DNA of 64,000 bases from Neoscytalidium dimidiatum (Eukaryota > Ascomycota > Dothideomycetes > Botryosphaeriales > Botryosphaeriaceae): contig CM074698.1 in assembly GCA_037367355.1 (NCBI GenBank), positions 1,178,001-1,242,000 of the forward strand. The letters run 5' to 3'. Positions 11,673 to 21,925 of the stretch are shown here, one piece after another (the stretch's first letter is position 1; each line of letters starts with the position of its first letter). The notes under the pieces were generated by a model, which was given only the letters and a program-made list of their open reading frames with translations, ran no database searches and was not told the origin of the DNA. The position numbers and the translations under genes were made by a program.

Positions 11673-13708
11673 CTAAACCCGCCTCACCGCCGCCCACGCC
11701 CTGCCCCAGAGCGCCCGCAGTCCTGCCCGCGACCTGCGACCACCACCACCGTCTGCGCTGCGGCCCGCCTCCGGCGCGGCACTGTGCCCCTGGCCAATTG
11801 CGCCGTTTCCCCCCGCCGCCGCCCCATCTGCTCCGCTCCCCTGCTTGCCGAGCTTGTAGTTTTTCATTGCCAGGCTCAGCGGGATTAGCGGCGCCGAGAC
11901 GCACACGGCCGTCGTCAGCAGCGTGTGCATCGTCTCTTGGTACGCCCGGTTGATCGCCATGCGCTCCGCCGTGCCCATCGCCCAGCCTGTGGACGCCATT
12001 GTCACGTTTCCGTAGATCAGCGATGCCTGATCTCGAATCTCCTCTGGTAGGTATCGCTCTAGCTTCTTGGGAACGCTGTTCGTCCAGATCGCCCCGGAGA
12101 TCGCGCTCCCTACCGCGCCGCCGATCTCTAGGATGGTGAGAAACACCGCCGTGGCTGCGCCGACCTCCTGGTGACTCGCCGACGCCTGTACCCCCAATTG
12201 AGCCGGTACATTGAGCAGCCCACCGCCGATGCCTGTGGCAATCTGGCAGCCCACCAGCGTGGCCGTTGACACGCTTTCCTCCCTGTACCGATACATCAGA
12301 CCAAGTCCCATCAAGTAAATGCATGTCCCGAACGTCACAAAGTACTTGTAGTGTCCAGTGTACTTGATCATGAACGAGACAACGATCGAGGAAACAGTCG
12401 AGGAGAAAGTGAAGACTTGAACTATTCGGCCTGCAGCGGTGACGCCCTTGTTGTGCACAATCATCAGGTAGCTGGAAAAATATGGGTAACAACTCAGGTA
12501 GAATGCCACTGGTCTTCATTAGCGACGAGAAGGATGAAAACAGGGGGACTGCTCACTGAAGTAGAAGAAGGCAATGCCGATGCCTGCCAAAACAGTTCTT
12601 TCCTTGAACAGGTCACGCGGGAAAAACGCCCTTGGGGCCAGCCTTTTGCTCCGCTCCCAAAATGGAAACACCAGCAGGCAGACGATTCCAACGACGAGCA
12701 TGGCAATGATGTTACCGCTCGCCCACCCGTAGCTCTGCCTTGTGGCGATGGTCAGGGGTATCAGGATCAAGGAAATGGCAGTCGCAAGTAGAAGAAGGCC
12801 GAAGAAGTCCAGCTCGTACCAGAGACTCCTTAGCACGGCAACGACGCCTTGACCCTTGAATGGCGATGCCGGTAGAATACCCATCCTACCTGCTTTCCGC
12901 TGGTTCAAGAATAGTGCAAGAGCAAGGGGCAGGAATGCTGCTGGCAGGATGATTGCCCACATGCCATAGCCCCAGCGCCAGTCCGGAAGGATAGCGCCGG
13001 CAATCTCGGGCCCGATCCAGACGGTGGCAAGAAATGGTATGTCGGGGATCGTGGAGAAGAGAGCGCGATTCAGGAGATCTGTGGTGTCGGCAACGAAGAT
13101 CTGCTGCAAAACCTGCAGGCCCTGAGAGCCGGCGGCGTAGAAGATCTGAGCTGATGCGTATGTGTTTATGTTATTGGAGGCGGCTTGTTGAATATAGCCG
13201 ACGACATACACAGTCACGGCGAAAGTGAAAGACTCGAAACGTCCGAAAACATCTGCGATTTTACCCATCGGCGGTTTGATGACCGCTGTCCCCGTCAGCA
13301 CACCCTTACGCATGTCCACATGGTCGGAAAATACCTACAATTGACAATGGCCTGTACTACGCTCACGGTGGATAGCAGCGAGTGCACTCCGTAAGAAGAT
13401 GTCGCGAAGGGCAAAAGAAGGTTCACGGTCTGCTGCTCCAAGGAGGTGGCGCAGGCCATGAGATATAGACTGCAATTCCAAGTACGGTCAGCTTCAGCTT
13501 AGAAAGGGCCAGAGGCTTGCCAACAATATAGAGACAACTTCCGAACTTACCCGGCATAGGCGCAGATAAGCGACCATCTAGTCCAGGCGGTACTCACTGC
13601 CTCAATTCTCTTCACACCAGCTTGGGCGCTGGACGTGTAATTAGCGTCAAACGAGCGGCGGTCACCCGGCACAGCCTCAGTGACGTGAGCTTTCTCGCGG
13701 TCGGCCAT
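11673..13708 (-). CDS. Siderophore-iron MFS transporter (SIT/ARN family)
   Basis: Four exons (13708-13551, 13469-13339, 13285-12557, 12508-11673) encode 617 residues. Introns are 81, 53 and 48 bp, all GT-AG. The protein has about 14 hydrophobic helices. A short polar N-terminus is followed by CATSLEQQTVNLLLPFATSS, then the A-loop VIKPPMGKIADVFGR, and later VADTTDLLNRALFS with TVWIGPEIAG, all typical of fungal MirB/Sit1-type siderophore importers (major facilitator superfamily). Such proteins take up ferric siderophores by proton symport at the plasma or vesicle membrane. The extracellular loop before the last helices (WTNSVPKKLERYLPEEIRDQ) is also characteristic. The C-terminus carries about 60 unusual Gly/Ala/Arg-rich residues after KNYKLGKQ; this tail might be an unspliced or mis-framed end. 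GATA-type iron regulation is usual for the family but was not checked here. Confidence 0.9.
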
Positions 13709-15018
13709 CGTTGATTTCAAAACATAGCTATCTCAAGACCCAGTCTGTAGAATTTACTCCGAACCGGCACAGCACTAAAGCAACAATCTCGGCAAGCGTC
13801 TAGGCGGGGAAAGTCGCAGGATGAGATGCATCGGCGGGAATTCAGAATTTATTTAGTAGGCAGCCTTCAGCAGCAGCAGCTGTCGCATGTGGCACGGCTA
13901 CGAGGATCTACATGCAGCTCCACAGCAATAGCCAACGGCAAGGCCGATGGAGGGAGCTGGGAAGCTGCCCAATGCCGTTACTGAATGCCTCCCTCCCTTG
14001 GCTCTCAACGCGTAGGGTTGCCGCGCCCCACAGCCCACTGGCCGGTGACCCCTTGCGGTGCTGACAAGATCAACCGCCGCGGCCGCGGCTGCTAGCAAAT
14101 AGCTTGGCCAGCATGGTTGCTACTCGAGTCAACGATCCGACGCTCGGGCTGCACCATGGATTCGGCGTCTTGGAAAGGCTGGATGAAGTAGCCTTTAAGT
14201 TTAGCGCTGCGCCGTCTGGAAAGAAGCATCATCGGATACGCCGTCCAGTTGACTGTCGCCAAGAAGAACGTCACATCTTGCGAATCGGAAGCTCTCGTCC
14301 TGTGGGGCCACCAACACGACCCTTTGGTTTCTTCGCTTCTTTTTTTTTTTTTTGGTGATCATCGCTCTACTTTCCCACCTCTCTTGGCAAATTTCGTTTG
14401 CCCATATGCTCGCGTTTCCCCGCCCTGCTCCCGACACCGTACGTCGCTCACGGGCCTGACATGAGGTGGTACAAACCAATAATCTCATGCCAGGCTGACG
14501 GAAAGGCTCGGCTCCTGGCCGCATCATTGACATGCAGCGGCTCTGCTCCAACATGCTCCGTGCATCTACTAATTGGCTTGCTGCATGAACGCAATCACGT
14601 CTGCTACAAGCTGCAACACCCCTCTCCCGTACATGTACTACTTACTTCCGTCTACACGCTTGCCTGCCATACTTTCCTGCCCAATTACCTGGAGACAAAC
14701 TTACTTAACAGCAAATGTAAATTGGACGAATTTCAGAAAGTCTTCCAAGATTGCGAGTGTCCAGGGAAGCTCCAGTAACCGTCCGTGACACCACAAGTAT
14801 TGTGACCATTCTCCCGCGCACTCGTATAGTGGTGTTTACCCACACCCTGAAAACTTCAGGTCTTGCTGTTATCTCACTTTCTCTCCCAATGGTCTGTTGG
14901 ACTAACTCCGAATGAATGTGATACTGTCCTTACCCGCATCCGCAGGCTGGAGGGCAACTGCACCGTAGCAACTACCGGCTTATTCAAGCTTGCTCCATAG
15001 AAAGCTCTATACCAACAG
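13709..15018. other. Upstream region of the siderophore transporter
   Basis: About 1.3 kb with no convincing coding frame. A poly-T run lies at 14340-14353. It should contain the transporter's promoter on its left side. Confidence 0.45.
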
Positions 15019-16375
15019 GGATCGGGGGGTTTTTTTTTTTTTTTATCAGGAGAGGGGCAGCTTTCAAGCTATGGACAGGATAGTTTATACTCGCATTGCT
15101 ATAAATCATTGTAAGGATCGAGCATAGGATATCACGAGAAAGTTCTTAAGGGGGGTTTCCAAGTATTATCTAGAGTATAGGTCGGTCTTCCCTATAGCTT
15201 CCTACAGTAAGAAATATAAATACAATCCTTTAACCTCGAGCAGCTTACACCCTATCTTAATTAAACGAAGTATATTTAGTCCCTTAAACATCTATTTATA
15301 CCTTGTTATCGTTTTTATAGCTATGGTACATTATCTCTACCTTGCTAATTACGTTAGGCACGTCCCTAATTACATAGATAACTCTAAGTCCCGTGCTTAT
15401 TACAACATCTTTTTATAGTCTTTCGCTGGCTACAACACCCACACTATTATAGAGATATTATTCTATACTATAGCGATTTAGCTAACCTCCTATATACCAA
15501 CGACGCTCAACACTTCTTTAGCGATGACGCCCTTTAGGCTCGCGCTGATGGTGTAACTACCGACCATTTTACCCCCGCCCCCTAGAGGGGGGGGAGGAAA
15601 CTTTATCAATGTTGCGCAAAACAAAAATATGAATTTTAATATGGGGCCTGGTCAACCCATAACCAGGGGCAGTATACAGTTGGGGTGAAAACGTGTTGTT
15701 GGAATGCGACTATGCTAAACAAGACGCTTGTCACTAGTGTCACTGTCACCTGCGAGGGACTTGACTAGGCCCTTATCGTCTAGATAATCTTTTCATATTA
15801 TTTGGAACCTTCGTGGTCTTACGGCGTAAAGATGCTACAGCGTATGGCTTTATAGACGAGATCATTGGCAGGGCTAGGTACGGCGGGGGTTTGATCGAAT
15901 CGGAACTCCATATACGGATAATCTGAAAATCAGCTACGATACGAGTCCTTAGAATAAGTTCTCGTGCCTCCGCCCTAGTTTACTTTGCTCCTTCGAGGGC
16001 CCATTCGAAGATGAACCGTGCTCTGTTATTTTCTAACTAGAACTTACCATTTCCCTTCTCGTGTGATACGTCCAGTGGAACTTCTAGGTCATTTTGGACG
16101 GAGAGAGCATCTCAATTGGGTCGTAGGTACAGTCCAAGGTGCGCACGCATTTATATAGGCACACCGCTGTTGATATGACGTCGGTGGATAATTACATTTC
16201 CGTTCATTTCTCTGAAGACTGGCCCACAGACCTGAAGATTTCGTTGCTTAAAGTCAAAGAAAATATACCGGGTTATATGTAGCGTATTAATTAGTTACAA
16301 CAGTATTTCCCTTCCTACCGATAAGATTTACTTCTATAGCGGAAAAGGAAACTGTATAAAACGTGGGGGGAAGCT
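15019..16375. repeat. AT-rich relic, probably a degraded mobile element
   Basis: Base composition changes sharply at a G7/T15 run (about 15025-15043). The next 1.3 kb is AT-rich, stop-dense in all frames, and enriched in TA steps such as TATAGCGATTTAGC. This resembles RIP-damaged repeat DNA but is less extreme than the block at 32-56 kb; some CA and TG steps remain. No protein motif can be read, so no element class is assigned. It ends a few bases before the MTG1 stop codon. Confidence 0.45.
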
Positions 16376-16380
16376 GCGAG

Positions 16381-17471
16381 TCAGAGTACTCGAATGTGCC
16401 GTGCTTCAGCTCTCCTGTGCTCTTTGTCGGCCTTTCTAATCTGATTCATGCTGGGTTCCTGGCGTTCCATTGACGTGCGATGCCGAACTAGACCCTCTGG
16501 GGTGATATCATCCAGAATGAAATGTCCCAGGTAACCTGTACGCCATCTCTGAATCATCCACAAGGCAGCAGCCTCTAGATCGGGCACACCTCCAGGGCCT
16601 AGTCTCCCTGTTTTCTTGGCTACTGCTTCAAGCAAGGGTACTACTTCGTTGGTCGGCTCGTGGTACTCTACGTACAGTGTTGGATCGATATGGTTGATAT
16701 GGAATAGGAGGTAGTCGGCCAGGGTAACCGGTGCTATGACAGTATCTTTCACGCTTCCACAAAGAGCGAGCTTCAGCATAGCGTCGGCGTCTGGGACGTA
16801 AGGCACAAACACGCCGGGAGTGTCAAGCAGGTACACACCCTCGGTGCCAGCTTCACCTTCGATGATTTTGACGCCTGAGCTAATTTTCCGCGTGACGCCC
16901 GGCTGAGCACCTGTGTTCGCAGCCTTGCCCTTGCCCATCCCCGCCAAGCGCAGGGCATTCAGGAGGGAAGACTTGCCAACATTGGGCATGCCGACCACCA
17001 TCATACGGAAGCCTACTAGCGACACAGAGCGCGAGGCGTAATCTTTGGCGAACTTGAGTATGCGGCGCACGTCGGTCTTGTCACGGTGGTCGGAGAAGTA
17101 GACTTTGGAGGGCGCGTGCCATTGGCGAAGGATCTGCTCTCGCTGGCGACGGAAGTCGTATTAGCTATCTTGTGCAGCGATGAGGCGTGGGCAGGCGCTC
17201 GAGGTACCCGGTGGTCCTGTGGCTTGCCGGTCTGGCCCAGGTCCCTTTTGGTGTAGACGATGAGTCGCTCGCGGCCGGCCAGGCTCTCTTCGAACAGCGG
17301 GTTTGTGGAGGTGAGGGGCACGCGGTAGTCTCGACACTCGATGATCAGGTCGATGCGCGATAGCATGGACTTCATCTTCGTCAGGCCGGAGCGGTGATGC
17401 CCGAGGAAATAGGAGCGCGGCAACGAGTCAAGCGGCGGGAAGACGGCCCGCGAAACGAAGCGTGAGACCAT
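16381..17471 (-). CDS. MTG1: Mitochondrial ribosome-associated GTPase 1
   Basis: Two exons (17471-17208, 17142-16381) join over a 65 bp intron with branch site GCTAATACGAC and give 341 residues. It is a circularly permuted GTPase of the YlqF/RbgA/MTG1 family: G4 (TKRD) precedes G1 (GMPNVGKSS) and G3 (DTPGV). The N-terminal YFLGHHRSGLTKM matches the family's WFPGHM-type start, with Leu in place of Pro. The family acts in late assembly of the mitochondrial large ribosomal subunit at the inner membrane. The segment LLDTPGVFVPYVPDADAMLK and the C-terminal helical region fit fungal orthologues in order and length. The ATG at 17471 is the first in frame and gives an Arg-rich N-terminus compatible with mitochondrial import. 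It is divergent from the plus-strand borate transporter. Confidence 0.93.
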
Positions 17472-17903
17472 GAGGCGCGGCAGTGAGGGCGCATGCGGCT
17501 ACGCGGCATCTTAGCTGTGTGTTGGAGGAGGAGACGCTTGCGGCGGCAGTGCCAAGCATACGTGCAGTGCTGCTGGGAAGAAAAAGAGCTGAGAGCCGCT
17601 GAGAGCGGGTGTGGCGGGGCAGCGCCGAGAGCGCGGGGCGCACTGGACGAATGGGCGGGCGTGCAAGACGGGCGTGGGCGGGCGATGCTCTGGGCAGCGG
17701 CGGGCCAAGGGCGCCGGGCGATTGTTGGAGCGCTGAGGCCGCCGCGGGCACAACGTCACCGGCCGCGGGCTGTCCCACCCTTGGATACGACTCGACAATT
17801 CCCTGCCCTTTAAAATGCCTGAGTCTCGATCTCCAAGAGCCGCACCCCCCAGCCCCAGCCCTCCGGCGTCAGGAAGTCCCTCATCTGCAGCGCCCGCCAC
17901 ACC
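17472..17903. promoter_or_regulatory. Shared upstream region of MTG1 and BOR1
   Basis: A 432 bp gap separates two divergent start codons and must hold both promoters. It is GC-rich and has no clear TATA box. The open frames across it are chance products of base composition. An out-of-frame ATG at 17815 lies upstream of the BOR1 start and could act as an upstream ORF if it is transcribed. Confidence 0.5.
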
Positions 17904-19793
17904 ATGGCCAGAGGAAAGGGTAGCGTCTTGGCCCCGGACGGCCCTCTACGGCCCTTCCGCCTGCTGCGTCAGGACTGGTCCAGCCTTGCCACACGCTACA
18001 CCTCCGACTGGGCCATCTTCAACCAGCTCATCGTCGCTAGCGCTGTCTATGTGTTCTTCACCAACCTGCTTCCCGGCATCACCTTCGCCAGCGACCTGTA
18101 CGAGCTGACCGGCGAGAACTGGGGCACCATCGAGGTCGTCTTCAGCACCGGCCTCTGCGGCATCATCTTCTCACTGTATGCGCGCCGTCCCTGCAGCTCA
18201 CCTGCCCCGAACCGCTGCTGACCCGCCGCTCCCAGCTTCTCCATCCAGCCCCTCACTATTCTGGGCGTGACCGGTCCGTTTTCCATCTTGGCCGAGAACA
18301 TCTACTCGCTATGCACGTCCTCGTTTCATGTAAGGCAAGCCGTCCATCCCAACTCTAAATCAAGCCCTAACCTTCTAGGTACCCTTCCTACCCTTTATGG
18401 CTTGGTCGCTGATCCACGCCTGCTGGATGCACTATCTCCTGGCCATCTTCAATGCCCACGATTACACCATGCGCTATGTCACCACCTTCTCCACCGAGAT
18501 ATTCTCCCTGCTGAACAGCATAATCTACTTCCACAAAGCCATCCAGGAGCTTGAGCGTGCCCACGCCCGTTTGTCGTTTGCCGCCTTCCTCTACGCCATT
18601 ATTGGCTGCATTGGCACGTGCTTGCTGGCTATCTTCTTGGCTTCCGCCGAGAAATGGAAGCCCCTTTTCCATCGCTACATCCGTATGGGTCTCTCCGAGT
18701 ATGCTGCGGCCATCAGCATCATTTTCTTCATCGGGATCCCTCACGTGGGCGAGCTTGCAAGTCTAGACAAAGACACGTTGCACGTAAGCAAGTCGTTCCG
18801 ACCGAGCAGCCCCGAGAGGAGCGTATTTTTCGTGAGGTTTTGGGAGCTCTCCGTCGGTTGGGTCTTTGCCGCTTTGATTCCAGGTGCGATCATTACCGCC
18901 CTCTTCTTTTTCGACCATGAAGTGAGCAGTATCATCTGCACCATCAATCGATATGGGACTCGTAAACCAGGAGGTTTCGCCTGGGACATCGCCTTGCTGG
19001 GCACCACCACGGCGATATGCGGCATTCTGGGCATTCCTCCTGCGAATGGCCTCCTACCACAAGCGCCGTTGCATTCGGAGAGCTTAATGCACGAAGATCA
19101 CGAGACCATTCAGAGAACCACATCGACGGGTGAGGAAACAGCGGAGGTCAGGGTATCTCATCGCGTTTACGAACAGCGATGGAGCCACTTCCTGCATGCT
19201 GCTGGGATCCTGGCCTTTGTGAGCCCACCGTTACTGCACGTCCTGGGCTTAACCCCTACGAGTGTGTTGGCAGGTCTTTTCTTGTTTATGGGAGAACAAA
19301 GCCTTTCGGTCAAGTGAGTCGTGAGAGGCGTCCACGCTGGATATTCTCTGCTAATCAACGCAGTCCGATTCTCTATCGTACCTTCTACATGCTTACGCCA
19401 CCTTCTGAGCTGCCAAAACTTCCTCAGACAATCCGGAACTATCTTCCCATCCATCTGTATACGCTGGCACAAATCATAATCACCGTAATCATTTTCATTG
19501 TCACACTTACGAAGGCTGGGCCGGCATTCCCTATCATAATAGTTCTTCTAGTGCCCATCAGACTCACCTTCATGAATAAAATCTGGAATCGGGAAACACT
19601 GAGATATGTCGACGCTTGGGCATGTAGAGACGGCACACCTGAGGATGACGAGGACCGACGCGCAGAAGCGCACAAGGCTTCGAATAATCAATCGAGAGCG
19701 GTTTCCACAGATGTGGAAAGTGGAGAGACTGTAGAGGCTGCCCGAGGATCGGTTCTACTACAAAGGCTGTCTGGAGCAGTGCGGAAAAGCTGA
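17904..19793 (+). CDS. BOR1: Borate/anion exchanger, Bor1-like (SLC4 family)
   Basis: Four exons (17904-18175, 18236-18329, 18379-19313, 19364-19793) encode 576 residues. The introns are 60, 49 and 50 bp, GT-AG, with matching phases. The protein is a polytopic membrane protein of the bicarbonate transporter/Bor1 family. Near the N-terminus PFRLLRQDW leads into helices with FASDLYELTGENWGTIE, STGLCGIIFSL and the conserved GVTGPFSILAENIY, where family members bind the anion. Later helices include SIIFFIGIPHVG, ALIPGAIITALFFFDHEVSS and LLHVLGLTPTSVLAGLFLFM. The Pro/Leu-rich PILYRTFYMLTPPSELP loop is typical. Yeast Bor1 exports borate across the plasma membrane and also affects vacuolar sorting. 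The ATG gives MARGKG and a basic cytosolic start. The acidic polar tail after residue 530 is variable. It is divergent from MTG1. Confidence 0.92.
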
Positions 19794-20446
19794 GTAGGCG
19801 GTGGTTGTCTGACGTTATTGGTAGAGAAGACGCTTGGAGAATATGGCCATGGAGCGCTTGTTGCTGATTCATGCCTGAACCCCATTGATGCCAAGAGTGC
19901 GTTTCCTCTCCTGTAGAGTGATTTTGCTCTCAAAGTTGCTGAAAAGGAAAAACGGGGTATTCGCTGTCTGCTCGTGGCACTTAGCATTCGCTGAGCTCAA
20001 GTACCATCAGTTGAGATGGTAGCAATATCAGGGGTGTGACCGGCAGCAATTAATGGGAGGAAGCAAGCATATATCAACGGCCAGCGAAATCTCCCAGAAC
20101 GTTACGGCCGCTTCAATTTCAGTAACCGTGAGACAACTTTTCACCACTACGAGCTTTTGGGGAGGATCATTTTGTAGGGAACAGCGTATCAAGGAGGTCG
20201 AGTACGGGTTTGTCAATTCGTACGAGAGGGGCGTGCTTCTGCGGACTCGAGCTAAACGTTTCCCGAACGGCGATGTAGCCTAGGTCAAGGCTGGCGGGAA
20301 TCTACTGAGAGCGTGCGTCTCGTCTCTTGACGAGACAGCCTGCTTCTTCACGACCACGCCAAGCTCAGTGAGCTTTCAATGGGGATCGGCCCATTTAGTA
20401 ATTATCGCTCGCCCATCATGGTCTCACCTGCAATCTGAACGATATC

Positions 20447-20870
20447 ATGCAATCGATTGAGGCGCCGAGCAGCGCTGTTGCTCTCGACGACAACAGCGAT
20501 GGCCAGGGAGGGCAGCGCCGGCCCAACCCGGAAATAACCTCCCAATGCCCGCAATCTTGATGACCTTACGGCTGCTGTGCAACGCTGCCAGGCAATCATC
20601 TTTGAGCAAGTGTCCTGTCGCCTGCGGTTTGCTCTAGCTGCTGTGCTCGAGTATCCCAAGATCCGAGACGCCAATCCAGCAGTAAAACCGCTGAGCAAAT
20701 CCACCAACCTGCAATCGATCCAGGCCCATGCCCAGGCTACAGTGTTACGGCCGCACCTTTCGATTTCTCCCATGCCAAGGAGAAACTCAAGTACCAACGC
20801 GTAGTCGCCTGGGCCATTATCGCCGCCATTAGGGCAACCGAAACGTTCAGGTATGTGGAGAGACGTGCCG
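20447..20870 (+). pseudogene. Decayed gene fragment, family unknown
   Basis: Three stretches of protein-like sequence follow one another in different frames. The first is about 20450-20550 (starting MQSIEAPSSAV). The second is about 20547-20755 (LDDLTAAVQRCQAIIFEQVS...). The third is about 20750-20861 (PFDFSHAKEKLKYQRVVAWA...), ending at a good donor (CAG/GTATGT at 20862). No GT-AG introns connect them, so one-base indels are the simpler reading. I do not recognise the family. Further exon-like pieces may occur near 21150-21230 (donor AG/GTGCGT). It may be one decayed gene, or part of the same locus as the Zn2Cys6 fragment downstream. Confidence 0.3.
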
Positions 20871-21586
20871 TAGACACAGCCAAGAGAGATGACCTCAGAT
20901 CCTCGTTTGTATGTCGAGACTAGCTACAGAATAAAGACAAGAAGGCGAACAGACATCATCTGAATGGAGAGAAGGCAGTTACAGGTACGGACTCTCTTTG
21001 CCTTCTTAGTACGTACGACACCTTCTCTCTGTGTGGCACTAATCGCAGAATTCAAGACGAGGAGTACGTTTTGACAACATGGATGGGATGAGAATGGCCT
21101 TTTCCATCAAGAGCCTCTCAACTGACGTTTGGTGCCATCATCAGGGCATACATGGGTCTGCCTTTGAAATTGAAGGAAACCCAAAGACAACTGCAGAAAA
21201 GTCAAACAGCTGCCAAGTATGCTACCAGGTGCGTTCCAACGTCAATCAGTAATCCATGCAGGATGCACCTTCTATCTACTACCATGGACCAGATTGTTTA
21301 TGGCTTGTGGGTGCTTCTCCAGCTCAAGAATCCAGCGAACTAGACGCTGATAGGTTAAAAAGCGCGTTACCGAGCATGAGGCGAAGCCAGAAAGTGCACA
21401 ACCCGGACTCCCTATGTGGGTATTTCCTACGAGGTCGAAGAATCGTCTATCCCCAAGCCTACAGATAAACAACATACCGCTTGCACTTCCAAGAACAGAC
21501 GATGACGCACCAAACTGAGCTCTGGTCGTCCGGCCCCGATTTTCAACGGTCCATCCTCCCTTCGGAATATACGTGGCCTCGACACG

Positions 21587-21925
21587 TTGGCTAGCGCCAT
21601 CGCGACTGAAGTAAACGGAAGTACCGCCGCCAATATTGCCGATTCCAGGGTTTCATTACCGGGGCTGAAGAAGGAGATGACAAAGAACCAAGAGACGACG
21701 CAGCCAAAAGAGTCGTCTGGGACAGCAGCCTCGCTGCATGACCCGCCCGCCGCACCACTGACTGATAAATCAAAGTACACCCGCAAGAAAAAGGGGGTGG
21801 GTTGCCTTACATGCCGCGCCCGAAAGATCAAATGCGATGAACAGCACCCGACGTGTTCAATGTGCGAGAAGAAGGGAAAGGCGCGCAATTGGCCGCAAGT
21901 GAGTGTAAAGACGGAGAAGGGATAG
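21587..21925 (+). pseudogene. Truncated Zn2Cys6 transcription-factor fragment
   Basis: An open frame of 112 residues contains a basic stretch KYTRKKKGVG followed by CLTCRARKIKCDEQHPTCSMC, read here as CLTCRARKIKC then DEQHPTCSMC: five of the six cysteines of a fungal Zn2Cys6 DNA-binding domain. The sixth is missing where EKKGKARNW reads Trp instead of the expected Cys neighbourhood. The frame ends soon after, with no linker, dimerisation helix or middle homology region. A GTGAGT right after CCGCAA (21899) is a possible splice donor, so the true gene could continue, but I see no downstream exon. No convincing start context is visible; the first in-frame ATG is at 21587. Zn2Cys6 proteins are nuclear DNA-binding regulators; this copy is probably non-functional. 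Confidence 0.5.

Noticed and set aside
10945..11953. Several long overlapping frames around the GGCACT array
   Set aside because: All six frames are open because the repeat unit is a multiple of three; translations are low-complexity Gly/Thr or Pro/Val runs.
15019..16375. Possible LTR or DNA transposon at the first AT-rich block
   Set aside because: No terminal repeats, target duplications or protein motif could be read; left as an unclassified relic.
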